Source: Sporotomaculum syntrophicum
GTDB taxonomy: Bacteria; Bacillota; Desulfotomaculia; Desulfotomaculales; Desulfallaceae
Length of the DNA stretch: 64,000 nt
Reading direction: 5' to 3'
Assembly: GCF_009932395.1 (NCBI RefSeq)
Contig: NZ_LSRS01000005.1
Coordinates: 391,342-455,341 of the forward strand
In this document: piece after piece, positions 37,229-46,411 of the stretch
How the letters are laid out: each line of letters begins with the position of its first letter
Numbering within the stretch: the first letter of the stretch is position 1
Made by a program: the position numbers and the translations under genes
The notes under the pieces: generated by a model
What the model saw: the letters and a program-made list of their open reading frames with translations, nothing else
Told to the model about the DNA's origin: nothing
Databases searched by the model: none

Positions 37229-37316
37229 TGGTGCGGCAAAGAGGACTTGAACCTCCACGAGCGTAGCGCTCATAAGAACCTGAATCTTACGCGTCTGCCA
37301 ATTCCGCCATTGCCGC
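37229..37316 (-). tRNA. tRNA-Leu (anticodon CAG), copy 2
   Basis: 88 nt, differing from copy 1 by a compensated acceptor-stem change (GCGGCAA/TTGCCGC) and otherwise almost identical, with CCA encoded. It has its own promoter, and a GC-rich hairpin (CCCCGG / CCGGGG) follows the gene on the minus strand. Confidence 0.93.
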
Positions 37317-37352
37317 TTGTTATATATGCGCTACTTCTTCCGCGCAAAAATT

Positions 37353-37381
37353 ATATTAACATAGTTAAATGTGTATGTCAA
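37353..37381 (-). promoter_or_regulatory. Promoter of tRNA-Leu copy 2
   Basis: On the minus strand a consensus TTGACA (37376-37381), 17-nt spacer, TAATAT (37353-37358). Confidence 0.8.
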
Positions 37382-37636
37382 CAACATGAGCAAATCAAAA
37401 TGAGTAAATCCTTTGCCAAGATATTAAGCTGCTTTCGACAGAGATAGCAACTTATGACCAGTCAAGTCGGCCTTTTGGTCGCTTTGCAGTGAGCATATAT
37501 TATAACTTCCTGATGTCTTAACTAACGAATTTCCAGGCGAGAAGAATGAAATTCGACTTCATTATACATAATATCTGGGAAAACAATTATGCTATAGACA
37601 GCAACAGATAAAATTTTTTGTCGGGAGGTGTAAAAT

Positions 37637-37762
37637 TTGGCGAAACAAGTGAGGGGCATATTAGCTAAGAATACAGGCTATCGCCAAGTTTGGGATATGG
37701 GCAAAGCCGCCAATATGAAAAAAAAGCAGAAAATAAGCGGGGTAAACCAGCCCAGTACGTAA
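37637..37762 (+). CDS. Possible small basic protein (41 aa)
   Basis: A TTG start 6 nt after GGGAGGTG, then 41 codons: MAKQVRGILAKNTGYRQVWD and a Lys-rich AANMKKKQKISG tail. Strong ribosome-binding site, basic, no cysteine. Family not recognised. It sits alone between the tRNA-Leu genes and the insertion sequence. Confidence 0.5.
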   Translation: MAKQVRGILAKNTGYRQVWDMGKAANMKKKQKISGVNQPST

Positions 37763-38092
37763 ACAAGCCAGATTACATCATTATATCTCGCATTAAACAG
37801 TATGTTTTATAGCACTTAGTTCATAGACGGTGACTTCTCCTAGACAGACAAGCACCAAGTACAGCTTTTGCTTGGTCATATGAGCCTGCGGTTAGTAACT
37901 GCTGCAGGCTAATTTTTATGCATCGGCCGAGCTGAGTTAACTTATTAAGAATAACGGAGTTGTAATACTGCTTTGACTAACCTGAGGCTGCGCCGACCCA
38001 AAAAAAAGCTGTAGTTAAAACTACAGGAAAAAAAGTAGAGGAGGAGTATAAAATGTAGAATTGCAGAAGACGGAATTTTTAAAATATAATTT
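37763..38092. other. Spacer left of the insertion sequence
   Basis: No gene. It contains a minus-strand terminator at 38009-38026 (CTGTAG / CTACAG followed by T residues on that strand) and a strong Shine-Dalgarno sequence (GAGGAGGAG) leading into ATG-TAG at 38053-38058, a start immediately followed by a stop. Confidence 0.5.
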
Positions 38093-38284
38093 ATTTTAGC
38101 ACTATAAGAGTGTGTTGGCAAGGTAATAAGTGGTTTTAAAGTTATAAATTATATAGTTATTGAAAAATTTTAATAATTTCTTAATTTTGAGGTTCTAAAC
38201 TAAACATCCCTACTGTTCCGGAAGATACGTTGCAAATGGCAAAGCCAGTACCCGCAAACCTTGCGAATACCAGCTTTATTTGGC
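38093..38284. repeat. Left copy of a 192-bp direct repeat flanking the IS
   Basis: 189 of 192 positions match 40234-40425. The three differences, seen by eye, are all transitions. It keeps the TGGC that in the right copy is the 3' GCCA of tRNA-Gln. Its right half contains the tRNA operon's terminator-like hairpin (AAAGC...GGTA / TACTGGCTTT on the minus strand). Confidence 0.9.
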
Positions 38285-40233
38285 GGGTGTTTGACACTTA
38301 ATCAAATAAATAAACGCTATAAGCCTTGAAAGAGCTTATTTTTTTTGCCAAATTTACAAAGTTTATTAATCGTAATGTTGCGTAATGTGCTATAATATAA
38401 GGGATTGGAGGGATTGTTCATATGAGACTCTCGCTTTCAAAATCTAAAAATGCTACTTCTCTTTATGTGATTAAAGATGTCATCGAAAATAATAAACGCA
38501 CTTCCAAAATTGTTGAGAAACTTGGCACATTTAAAGAATTAGAAAAGAAACTAAACGGCCAAGATCCTATCGAATGGGCAAAAGAATATATTGCAGAATT
38601 AAACCGACTGGAAGAAAAGGGCAAGGAGCCTGTAGTAATTGCAAAGTACTCGCCTTCTAAATTGATTAAAAAGGGTGAACAAAGAACCTTTAACGGAGGT
38701 TATCTTTTTCTTCAGAAACTCTATCACAAGCTCGGGCTTGATAAAATCTGCAGTGAAATTTCGGGGAAATACAAATTCGAATACAATTTGGATTCTATTC
38801 TCTCAAGGCTGCTTTACGGCAGAATTCTTTTTCCCTCCTCAAAGCTATCTACATATGAACTATCATCTGAATTGCTTGAACCGCCGGATTTTGAACTACA
38901 CCAAGTTTATCGGGCACTCGAGGTCATTGCTAAGGAAACTGATTTCATTCAGGCATCCCTATACCGAAACAGCCTCGCTTTTTCCAAGCGCAATACCGGT
39001 ATCCTCTATTATGACTGCACCAATTATTTTTTCGAAATTGAACAGGAAGAAGGTTTAAAGCAATATGGGTTTGCCAAGGATCACAAACCAAACCCTATAG
39101 TTCAAATGGGTCTTTTCATGGATGGAGACGGCGTACCTCTTGCTTTTAGTATTACTGAAGGAAACTTAAACGAGCAGCTTACACTGAAACCTTTAGAAAA
39201 AAAGATTCTGTCCGATTTCAAGCTATCGAGGTTTATTGTCTGCACAGATGCCGGGCTTGCCTCGAAAAGCAATAGGTTATTTAACGATAAGGCCGACAGG
39301 GCTTTCATTACTACCCAATCCATTAAAAAGCTTAAATCTTTCCTCAAGGAATGGGCGTTAGATCCCGAGGGCTGGCGTATGGCTAACGATACAAGAATTT
39401 ACGATATTCGTAAACTGGATGAAAACAAATACAAAGAGAAAATATTCTATAAAGAACGCTGGATTAAAGAGGGTGGTCTGGAGCAAAAATTAATTGTTAC
39501 CTATTCCATCAAATATAAAAACTACCAAAGCAAAGTTCGTGTTTCACAAGTTGAACGGGCTCTTAAGACTCTCGATACAAATCCTTCGAAAATTAAAAAA
39601 CATCGGCAGAATGATTACAAGCGGTTTATTGAAAAAAAGACCTGCACCGATGACGGAGAAGTTGCTGAAAATGAAGTCTACAGTCTTAATACCAGCCTGA
39701 TTGAAAGCGAAGCAGTATATGATGGTTTTTATGCTGTATGCACGAATTTGGATGAGGATGCTGCTGAAATTGCACAAATCAACAGAAGACGTTGGGAAAT
39801 CGAAGAATGCTTCCGAATCCTGAAAAGCGAATTTAAAGCTAGGCCTGTGTATCTAAAAAGGGATGACAGAATCACTGCGCATTTTACAACCTGTTTTATT
39901 GCGCTGGTTATCTACAGGGTTCTGGAAAAGAAATTAAATGAGCAGTTTACATCCGACACTATTATCCGAAGTTTAAGAAAAATGAACTTTAAGGAATTAA
40001 AAAATGAAGGCTATGAGCCGATATATACCAGAACTGACTTTACCGATGCTTTACACGAAGCGTTCGGTTTCCGCACGGACTACGAAATCGTCACTTTAAA
40101 GCATATAAAAAATATTTTTAAGCTAACGAAAACTAGATAACATTACGCATTTTTGTACGAATAATAAAAGCCTGGATCCCACTATTCTCAAGGGATTTCA
40201 GGCTCTTTATCTTCTTTAAGTGTCAAAGACAGG
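38285..40233 (+). mobile_element. IS1634-type insertion sequence, complete (1.95 kb)
   Basis: Imperfect terminal inverted repeats share TTTGACACTTAA: 38285 onward reads GGGTGTTTGACACTTAA, and the right end reads its complement after CCTGTC. One intact transposase lies between them. A 192-bp direct repeat flanks it on both sides. IS1634 elements are known for exceptionally long target duplications. Confidence 0.88.
38422..40140 (+). CDS. IS1634-family DDE transposase
   Basis: 572 residues, full length. DDE catalytic residues are visible: GILYYDCTNYFF near 192, VCTDAGLASKSN near 274, and the YREK-like RRWEIEECFRILKSEF near 455 with the Glu. The Lys-rich N-terminus (SKSKNATSLYVIKDV) is typical of the family. 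The ATG follows TGGAGGG, and a TATAAT lies upstream at about 38393. Base composition is more A-rich than the neighbouring heme genes, consistent with a mobile origin. Confidence 0.92.
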   Translation: MRLSLSKSKNATSLYVIKDVIENNKRTSKIVEKLGTFKELEKKLNGQDPIEWAKEYIAELNRLEEKGKEPVVIAKYSPSKLIKKGEQRTFNGGYLFLQKLYHKLGLDKICSEISGKYKFEYNLDSILSRLLYGRILFPSSKLSTYELSSELLEPPDFELHQVYRALEVIAKETDFIQASLYRNSLAFSKRNTGILYYDCTNYFFEIEQEEGLKQYGFAKDHKPNPIVQMGLFMDGDGVPLAFSITEGNLNEQLTLKPLEKKILSDFKLSRFIVCTDAGLASKSNRLFNDKADRAFITTQSIKKLKSFLKEWALDPEGWRMANDTRIYDIRKLDENKYKEKIFYKERWIKEGGLEQKLIVTYSIKYKNYQSKVRVSQVERALKTLDTNPSKIKKHRQNDYKRFIEKKTCTDDGEVAENEVYSLNTSLIESEAVYDGFYAVCTNLDEDAAEIAQINRRRWEIEECFRILKSEFKARPVYLKRDDRITAHFTTCFIALVIYRVLEKKLNEQFTSDTIIRSLRKMNFKELKNEGYEPIYTRTDFTDALHEAFGFRTDYEIVTLKHIKNIFKLTKTR

Positions 40234-40425
40234 ATTTTAGCACTATAAGAGTGTGTTGGCAAGGTAATAAGTGGTTTTAAAGTTATAAATTATATAATTA
40301 TTGAAAAATTTTAATAATTTCTTAATTTTGAGGTTCTAAACTAAACATCCCTACTGTTCCGGAAGATACGCTGCAAATGGCAAAGCCAGTACCCGCAAAC
40401 CTTGCGAATACCGGCTTTATTTGGC
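40234..40425. repeat. Right copy of the 192-bp direct repeat
   Basis: Matches 38093-38284 except at three sites. Its last four bases are the encoded GCCA end of the adjoining tRNA-Gln gene. Confidence 0.9.
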
Positions 40426-40496
40426 TGGGACGGATGGATTTGAACCATCGAATGACGGATTCAGAGCCCGTTGCCTTACCGCTTGGCTACGCCCCA
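40422..40496 (-). tRNA. tRNA-Gln (anticodon CTG)
   Basis: 75 nt with acceptor TGGGGCG/CGTCCCA, anticodon loop CTCTGAA and CCA encoded. It is the last gene of a three-tRNA operon, and its 3' end overlaps the 192-bp repeat by 4 nt. Confidence 0.93.
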
Positions 40497-40503
40497 ATAT
40501 GGT

Positions 40504-40588
<85 letters not shown>

Positions 40589-40611
40589 ATATTGGAATTC
40601 TACATATAAAA

Positions 40612-40689
40612 TGGTCGGGATGGAGGGATTTGAACCCCCGGCCTCTTGCTCCCAAGGCAAGCGCGCTAGCCAAACTGCGCTACATCCCG
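40612..40689 (-). tRNA. tRNA-Pro (anticodon TGG)
   Basis: 78 nt, acceptor CGGGATG/CATCCCG, anticodon loop CTTGGGA and CCA encoded. It is the first gene of the tRNA Pro-Tyr-Gln operon. Confidence 0.95.
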
Positions 40690-40707
40690 ATTAACCGAAC
40701 AAAAGGT

Positions 40708-40736
40708 ATTTTACTCTAAAAATTTAATAATGTCAA
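40708..40736 (-). promoter_or_regulatory. Promoter of the tRNA Pro-Tyr-Gln operon
   Basis: On the minus strand TTGACA (40731-40736), 17-nt spacer, TAAAAT (40708-40713). Confidence 0.8.
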
Positions 40737-40768
40737 CGGCTAAATGCAACCAATCGTCTGATAATTTT

Positions 40769-41173
40769 TCATTCGGTGTAGATTTTAATAATAACCTGGC
40801 GTTGACGGGGACCGTCATATTCGCAGAAAAAGATGCGCTGCCATGTGCCCAGCAGCAGTTTTCCTTTGGTGAACAGCACAGTTTGCCCGGTGCCGGTGAG
40901 CAAGGTTTTTATATGGGCGTCCGAGTTCCCCTCCTGGTGGGTATACCTGCCATGATGAGGCACCAGTTTATTTAGCTGCATTAGGATATCGTCAATTACG
41001 CTGGGATCGTACCCTTCATTAATTGTCACACCTGCAGTGGTATGGGGCACATAAATATGGCAGACTCCCTCGGTAACGCTGCTTTTTTTGATAAGTGCGC
41101 TGATTTCAGCAGTTATATCAATAAACTGTTCACGCTGAGCGGTTTTAATGTCGAGCGTATGCAATGCAGCCAT
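40769..41173 (-). CDS. yjbQ: YjbQ-family (UPF0047) protein
   Basis: 134 residues from the ATG at 41173, 9 nt after GAGGAG. Conserved motifs are HIYVPHTTAGVTINEGYDPSV, HH(G) near 75, and EGNSDAHIKTLLTG near 84, with the histidines that form the family's metal site. E. coli YjbQ has thiamine phosphate synthase side activity, but the real role is unclear. It lies 25 nt after rex, probably co-transcribed. Confidence 0.88.
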   Translation of the reverse strand: MAALHTLDIKTAQREQFIDITAEISALIKKSSVTEGVCHIYVPHTTAGVTINEGYDPSVIDDILMQLNKLVPHHGRYTHQEGNSDAHIKTLLTGTGQTVLFTKGKLLLGTWQRIFFCEYDGPRQRQVIIKIYTE

Positions 41174-41197
41174 GGTTTTCATCTCCTCAAAAGCAGG

Positions 41198-41839
41198 CTA
41201 CAGGCTCTGGGCAGCCTTGAGGCCTAGGTTGAAGGTTAACAGCTCCAGCGTAATGGATAAGTCCACATTACGGATTTCTATATTCGCCGGTACGCGCAGT
41301 GTTATCGGTGCAAAATTTAAAATTGCCTGTACGCCGCTTTGAACCATGATATTGGCTACTTCCTGGGCCATACTATTGTTCACGGTGATTACCCCGATGC
41401 GAATATTTTCTTTTTGAGCTAGTTCGGGTAACTGACCTAGAGGTTGTACAAGTAGTTGACCAATTCGTTGACCTACCCGCCTGGTGTCATGATCAAACAC
41501 GCAGGCAACATGAAAGCCACGCGCGTTGAACCCTCGGGAGGTAGTCAAAGCCTGGCCGAGGTTGCCAGCCCCCACAATGGCTAGCTGCCACGTCTGGTCA
41601 AGACCGAGTATTCTTAGGGTGTATTTTAACAGCGTTTGGACGTTATAACCTACTCCCCTAGTGCCGAATTCACCGAAATAAGCTAAATCTTTCCTGACCT
41701 GGGCGGGGCTTACACCAACACCATCTGCTATTTCATTGGATGAAATCGTGGTTATGCCGTTTCTATCCAATCTTTCCAGGAACCTGGAGTAAATGGACAT
41801 TCTGGTTACGGTTGCTTCCGGAACCCGTAATGTTTTCAA
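41198..41839 (-). CDS. rex: Redox-sensing transcriptional repressor Rex
   Basis: 213 residues from the TTG at 41839, 6 nt after GGAGGTG. N-terminal winged helix (TISSNEIADGVGVSPAQVRKDLAYFG) followed by a Rossmann domain with GAGNLGQAL and a dimer-swapping C-terminal helix. Rex binds NADH and NAD+ and represses fermentative and respiratory genes when NADH is low. A possible operator lies about 105 bp upstream. It is divergent in function from, but near, the heme cluster. Confidence 0.93.
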   Translation of the reverse strand: MKTLRVPEATVTRMSIYSRFLERLDRNGITTISSNEIADGVGVSPAQVRKDLAYFGEFGTRGVGYNVQTLLKYTLRILGLDQTWQLAIVGAGNLGQALTTSRGFNARGFHVACVFDHDTRRVGQRIGQLLVQPLGQLPELAQKENIRIGVITVNNSMAQEVANIMVQSGVQAILNFAPITLRVPANIEIRNVDLSITLELLTFNLGLKAAQSL

Positions 41840-41943
41840 TAATGTCACCTCCGCTCCCGCTATATGCTAGATACAGCAATTTTCCTTTAGCTGAACTAAA
41901 TAAGTGACATTATATTGCTGTTACCATACGGCTGGTTTTGCAA

Positions 41944-41961
41944 TTGTTATAATTTTCACAT
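41944..41961. promoter_or_regulatory. Candidate Rex operator
   Basis: TTGTTATAATTTTCACAT is an imperfect match to the clostridial Rex consensus TTGTTAANNNNTTAACAA (11 of 14 defined positions), placed upstream of rex. It suggests autoregulation. Confidence 0.4.
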
Positions 41962-42077
41962 AATATACAATTCCTTTATAACATGTGTACAACTGGATGT
42001 CAATATTCTTTTTATCTACCTTTCTATAGGTTGAACATTGGTAATTTTGTTGTTAAACGGCATGCCCGCGCGGGTGG

Positions 42078-43370
42078 CTAAACTAGCTCTTTAAATACCG
42101 CGCGGGCAGCCTTGATGGTCTGGTCAATTTGCTCATCACTATGAGCCAGGGACATAAAAGCGGCTTCAAATTGGGAGGGGGCCAGGTAAACCCCTTTTTG
42201 CAGCATGCCCGCAAAAAACCGGGCGAACTGTTTGGTGTCGGAACGGGTAGCTGAATCGTAATCAGTTACCGGCTGGTTCGTAAAAAACGTGCAGAACATG
42301 GAGCCCACCCGGTTGAAGGTCAGCTCCAGTCCGGCTTCTGCTGCCGCTTGCCGTAAGCCCTGCTCCAGGCGTGCGGACTTTTGCTCCAGGGTCTCATAAA
42401 CACCTGGCCGGCGTAGCAGCTGTAAGGTGGCGATACCGGCCGTTACTGCCAGCGGGTTGCCGGACAGAGTGCCCGCCTGGTAGACCGGTCCCGCCGGGGC
42501 TACCGCGTACATGATTTCCTTTTTACCGGCATAAGCGCCCACGGGCAACCCCCCGCCGATGATTTTGCCCAGGGTGGTGAGGTCAGGCTCCACGTCATAA
42601 AGCACTTGGGCGCCGCCGTAGGCCACGCGAAAACCGGTCATGACCTCATCGATAATGAGCAGGGACCCATATTGCGCGGTTAATTCTCGCAAGCCCGCCA
42701 AAAAACCGGGCGCAGGCGGAACAACTCCCATATTACCGGCCACCGGCTCGACGATAATCGCGGCAATATCTTCGCCTGCCCGGCGGAAAATTTCCTGCAC
42801 TATGTCCAGGTCGTTATAAGGCGCGATAATCGTGTGTTCAGCAGTGCTCGCGGGAACGCCCGGGCTGGTGGGTACGCCCAGGGTTAAAGCGCCGGAGCCT
42901 GCTTGAATCAGAAGGAAGTCGGCATGCCCGTGATAGCACCCGGCAAATTTAATGATTTTATTGCGTCTGGTGTAACCCCTAGCTAGCCTGATAGCGCTCA
43001 TAGTCGCCTCGGTGCCCGAGTTAACCAGCCTGACCATATCCACAGACGGCATGGCTTCCACAATCATTTTGGCCAGCAGAGTTTCCAGCTCAGTGGGTGC
43101 ACCGAAACTAGTACCTTTCTCCAGACAATTGTGAAGCGCTTTAACCACCTCAGGATGCCGGTGGCCAAGCACAAGTGGTCCCCAGGAGCCCACGTAGTCT
43201 ATGTAGGTATTGCCGTCCACATCGGTGAGCAGGGCCCCCTCGCCTTTGGCGATGAATACCGGCTTGCCTCCTACCGCTTGGAAGGCGCGTACCGGGCTAT
43301 TGACGCCGCCGGGAATATAATTGACGGCCTCTGTAAATAACTGGGCTGATTTGGTAAACCCGTTGTGCAC
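42078..43370 (-). CDS. hemL: Glutamate-1-semialdehyde 2,1-aminomutase
   Basis: 430 residues of the class III PLP aminotransferase fold. N-terminal [23 protein letters not shown], the CYHGHAD loop near 144, [11 protein letters not shown] near 238 and [18 protein letters not shown] near 261, with the PLP-binding lysine. It makes 5-aminolevulinate from the HemA product. It is the last gene of the heme cluster in transcription order. GTG start. Confidence 0.95.
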   Translation of the reverse strand: MHNGFTKSAQLFTEAVNYIPGGVNSPVRAFQAVGGKPVFIAKGEGALLTDVDGNTYIDYVGSWGPLVLGHRHPEVVKALHNCLEKGTSFGAPTELETLLAKMIVEAMPSVDMVRLVNSGTEATMSAIRLARGYTRRNKIIKFAGCYHGHADFLLIQAGSGALTLGVPTSPGVPASTAEHTIIAPYNDLDIVQEIFRRAGEDIAAIIVEPVAGNMGVVPPAPGFLAGLRELTAQYGSLLIIDEVMTGFRVAYGGAQVLYDVEPDLTTLGKIIGGGLPVGAYAGKKEIMYAVAPAGPVYQAGTLSGNPLAVTAGIATLQLLRRPGVYETLEQKSARLEQGLRQAAAEAGLELTFNRVGSMFCTFFTNQPVTDYDSATRSDTKQFARFFAGMLQKGVYLAPSQFEAAFMSLAHSDEQIDQTIKAARAVFKELV

Positions 43371-43383
43371 TTAAATCACCACC

Positions 43384-43854
43384 CTAATCAACAAAATATT
43401 GCATGCTGCTCTTTTTTAACTCTGTGGTGCTAAAAAGCAGCATATAATTGGGTATACCAATTTTTTCGGCCATCACAGCAGCCAGCTCCTCACACTGCTC
43501 TTGGGTTTGCCCGTGAATAACAGTAAACAGGTTGTAAGGCCAGCCGGACTGCCGGGACCTCTGGTAACAATGGGTCACTTCGGCCATCCCAGCCAACAGC
43601 CGGCCGGTATCTGCGGCCAGCTCGTCGGGTACGTCCCATACCACCATGGCGTTGGCGGTGTAGCCCAGCTTCTGGTGGTGCATGGCCGCCCCGAAACGGC
43701 GAATCAGGCCACTGGTGATCATCTCATTTATTTTAGCCATTAACTCATCTTCCGATAAGCTCAGCTTTTTAGCCAGCGCAAGGTAAGGTCTGACCACCAG
43801 TGGCAGTCCCTGCTGTAGTTCCCTGATAATTTGTTTTTCCAGTTCAGTCAGCAT
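43384..43854 (-). CDS. ahbB: Siroheme decarboxylase subunit AhbB
   Basis: 156 residues of the AsnC/Lrp-like fold. N-terminal helix-turn-helix-like region (LTELEKQIIRELQQGLPL, RRFGAAMHHQKLGY) and a C-terminal RAM-like domain with HCYQRSRQSGWPYNLFTVIH and the family ending KKSSMQYF. With AhbA it removes two carboxyl groups from siroheme. The ATG at 43854 overlaps ahbA by 11 nt. It is enzymatic despite its regulator ancestry. Confidence 0.9.
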   Translation of the reverse strand: MLTELEKQIIRELQQGLPLVVRPYLALAKKLSLSEDELMAKINEMITSGLIRRFGAAMHHQKLGYTANAMVVWDVPDELAADTGRLLAGMAEVTHCYQRSRQSGWPYNLFTVIHGQTQEQCEELAAVMAEKIGIPNYMLLFSTTELKKSSMQYFVD

Positions 43855-44317
43855 GCTGCACCTCGGACAGGTTGAAATTAACACGTACTTTGAAAATATT
43901 AATGGCCGGCAGAATAAGTATATCCGTCAAACCGGTTTTTTGTTTAATTTCAGTTAAGATTTCTTTGATGTGCTGTTCCGACGGGGCCAGTAAGGTAAAC
44001 CACATGTTATAGTGGTGATTGCGCAGATAATTGTGGGTAATACCCGGATAACTGTTGACTATTGAGGCTACCCGGTCAATATCCGCTTCGGCTACCTGCA
44101 GGGCGCACAGGGTACCGGTATAGCCTACTTTACGGGAATCAAACAGCGCGCCCAGCCTCCGGATGATGCCCTTCTGCTGAAGCCGGGCGATGCGCTTCAG
44201 CACCTCCTGCTCGCTGATGCCCAGTTGTTTCCCAATCTCCGCAAAAGGACGCGGCACCACCGGGAAATTGGATTGGATGAGGTGCAGTAGTTGTTTATCG
44301 GTTTGCTCAACACTCAT
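43844..44317 (-). CDS. ahbA: Siroheme decarboxylase subunit AhbA
   Basis: 157 residues, paralogous to AhbB. HTH-like N-terminus (DKQLLHLIQSNFPVVPRPF, RRLGALFDSRKVGY) and a C-terminal domain containing HNYLRNHHYNMWFTL, matching the histidine-bearing active-site stretch of AhbA/NirDLGH proteins. It forms the heteromeric decarboxylase with AhbB. It lies 3 nt after ahbD. Confidence 0.9.
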   Translation of the reverse strand: MSVEQTDKQLLHLIQSNFPVVPRPFAEIGKQLGISEQEVLKRIARLQQKGIIRRLGALFDSRKVGYTGTLCALQVAEADIDRVASIVNSYPGITHNYLRNHHYNMWFTLLAPSEQHIKEILTEIKQKTGLTDILILPAINIFKVRVNFNLSEVQHAD

Positions 44318-44320
44318 GGG

Positions 44321-45313
44321 CTAGTATCCCTTTCTTCCATGATAAAGACACCAGGGCTCCTCGGCCATGTAATCACCGTGGTAATAATATGCCCTGGCCC
44401 GGCAACCGCCGCAGATTTTGGTGAACTGGCAGGTGCCGCAGCTACCGCTGTATTCCATGGTGCGCAGCTTTTGCAGCACTTCGCTGTTACGCCAGATTTC
44501 CTTAAACCCGGTCTCGCGCACATTGCCCAGGGGTATATTAAGGTAAGCGCAAGGCTGTACATCACCCCGGGGGCTGATGATACAGTAAGCCGTTCCGGCC
44601 AGGCAGCCGCGGCTAAAACGCATATCCACTCCCATTTGCCTGGCGATGCGCATGAACTGAGGCGCACAGGTAGGTTTGAGCTCGATATCCACCTGGCCCT
44701 GCTTAACGATAATCCGCCTCAGTAAGTCTTCATATTGCTCGGCGCGCAGTGTTTCTGCTTCAATGTTTACCGCCCGGCCGGTGGGTACCATGAAAAAGAT
44801 GTGGTGGCCCCGGGCACCCAGGCCGACGGACAAGTCGGTGATGGCTTCTATGTCACTACTGTTCCAGTCCATTACCGTGGTGTGGATCTGGAAGGGCAGC
44901 TCGGCCTTCTGGCAGGCCAGTATACCGCCCACCGCTCCCCGCCAGGCACCGTTTACGCCCCGGAAATCATCATGCTTGGCCGGATTGGTGCTGTCAAGGC
45001 TGATTCCCACTGCCATCGCACCCGATGCTTTTAGCCGGGCGGCTGCCTCCGGAGTAAGCAGCGTGCCGTTGGAACCCAGCACAGGACGCAGCCCGGCGCC
45101 GGCGGCGTATTCGACCAGCTCGTAAATATCGTCCCGCATCAGCGGCTCGCCGCCACTGAAAATCATGATTTTAAAACCTGCACCGGCTATCTCGTAAATC
45201 AGCTTTTTACCCTCTTCAGTATTAAGCTCTTCCTCTGCCCGGGCACCCGAGTCCCGGTAGCAGTGCTTGCAGTACAGGTTGCAGGCGTTGGTGGTGTTCC
45301 ATGATACCAGCAT
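44321..45313 (-). CDS. ahbD: Radical SAM heme synthase AhbD
   Basis: 330 residues. The radical-SAM motif CNLYCKHC lies at residues 11-18, with GGEP near 55. The C-terminal auxiliary cluster has cysteines around 250-325 (CAYLNIPLGN, CGTCQFTKICGGC, PWC). AhbD oxidatively decarboxylates the two propionates of Fe-coproporphyrin III to the vinyls of heme. The size and the single N-terminal radical-SAM domain distinguish it from AhbC at 46.4 kb. NirJ2 is an older family name. Confidence 0.85.
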   Translation of the reverse strand: MLVSWNTTNACNLYCKHCYRDSGARAEEELNTEEGKKLIYEIAGAGFKIMIFSGGEPLMRDDIYELVEYAAGAGLRPVLGSNGTLLTPEAAARLKASGAMAVGISLDSTNPAKHDDFRGVNGAWRGAVGGILACQKAELPFQIHTTVMDWNSSDIEAITDLSVGLGARGHHIFFMVPTGRAVNIEAETLRAEQYEDLLRRIIVKQGQVDIELKPTCAPQFMRIARQMGVDMRFSRGCLAGTAYCIISPRGDVQPCAYLNIPLGNVRETGFKEIWRNSEVLQKLRTMEYSGSCGTCQFTKICGGCRARAYYYHGDYMAEEPWCLYHGRKGY

Positions 45314-45346
45314 AGCTGCTTTGTTCCTTTCTATTTAAAACTTGTT

Positions 45347-46327
45347 TTAAACTTCTTCGTTTAACCAGCGCACGACGTCCAGTGCATGGTAAGTAATAAT
45401 GATATCAGCCCCCGCCCTTTTCATGCCGGTGAGCAATTCCAGGGTGGTTTTGCGTTCATCGATCCAGCCCAGCTGGGCCGCGGCCTTCAACATCGCATAT
45501 TCTCCACTGACGTTGTAAACCGCTAGCGGGCCGTCAAAGTTTTCCCGCACTGACGCGACTACATCAAGGTAAGCCATGGCTGGCTTAACGATTAGCATGT
45601 CTGCTCCCTCGGCGATATCCTGCTCGACTTCCCGCAGGGCTTCCCTTATATTGGGCGGGTCCATTTGGTAGGATTTACGGTCGCCGAATTGTGGGGCTGA
45701 GCCGGCTGCTTCCCGGAAGGGCCCGTAAAAGGCAGAAGCGTATTTAACGCTGTAAGACATGATTGGGGTGTCTGTAAACCCAGCGCTGTCAAGAGATTCG
45801 CGAATAGCCCGCACCCGCCCGTCCATCATATCCGAAGGGGCGATGATGTCCGCCCCGCTTCGGGCGTGGGAAACCGCGGTGCGGGCTAGAAGCTCCAGGG
45901 TGGGGTCGTTTAAAACCTTGCCCTCCTGAACAACACCGCAGTGTCCGTGGTCGGTGTACTCGCACAGGCAAACATCAGTGATTACCAGTAAATCAGGGTA
46001 TTTATCTTTAACTATACTAACAGTCTGCTGAATAATTCCGTCGTCAGCATAAGCACCGCTGCCGACAGCATCCTTGCTATCCGGGATACCGAAAAGCAGT
46101 ATACCCGGGATGCCCAGGGATTGCACCAGGGCAACCTCGGCCAGCAGCCGGTCGATGGATAATCTATAAATGCCGGGCATCGATTCGATAGGTTCCTGCA
46201 CATCCCGGCCGCAGGTAACAAATATAGGATATATCAAGTCATCCACACGCAGGTAGTTTTCCCTGACTAGCCGCCGCATAGTAGCGCTGGATCGCAGGCG
46301 GCGCGGCCTGGCAACTGGAAAATACAT
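45347..46327 (-). CDS. hemB: Porphobilinogen synthase (ALA dehydratase)
   Basis: 326 residues. Zinc-binding cysteines [11 protein letters not shown] near 119-129, catalytic lysines in [18 protein letters not shown] near 193 and [12 protein letters not shown] near 246. It condenses two ALA to porphobilinogen. It sits between ahbC and ahbD in the leftward heme operon. ATG start. Confidence 0.95.
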   Translation of the reverse strand: MYFPVARPRRLRSSATMRRLVRENYLRVDDLIYPIFVTCGRDVQEPIESMPGIYRLSIDRLLAEVALVQSLGIPGILLFGIPDSKDAVGSGAYADDGIIQQTVSIVKDKYPDLLVITDVCLCEYTDHGHCGVVQEGKVLNDPTLELLARTAVSHARSGADIIAPSDMMDGRVRAIRESLDSAGFTDTPIMSYSVKYASAFYGPFREAAGSAPQFGDRKSYQMDPPNIREALREVEQDIAEGADMLIVKPAMAYLDVVASVRENFDGPLAVYNVSGEYAMLKAAAQLGWIDERKTTLELLTGMKRAGADIIITYHALDVVRWLNEEV

Positions 46328-46411
46328 AGGCTACCTCCTAACTAAAGGCGTTATAAAGCAATAAGATCTTTTCCCGACCAATGCAGGGCAAGATGCTGTG
46401 CAGTCACAGTG

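Noticed and set aside
36903-37447. ORFs across the two tRNA-Leu genes
   Set aside because: Shadows of the tRNA genes and their flanks, with no start signal.
38093-40425. Composite transposon or recombination repeats
   Set aside because: The 192-bp repeats contain no IS ends; they are target sequence with tRNA terminator features, which fits a long target duplication.
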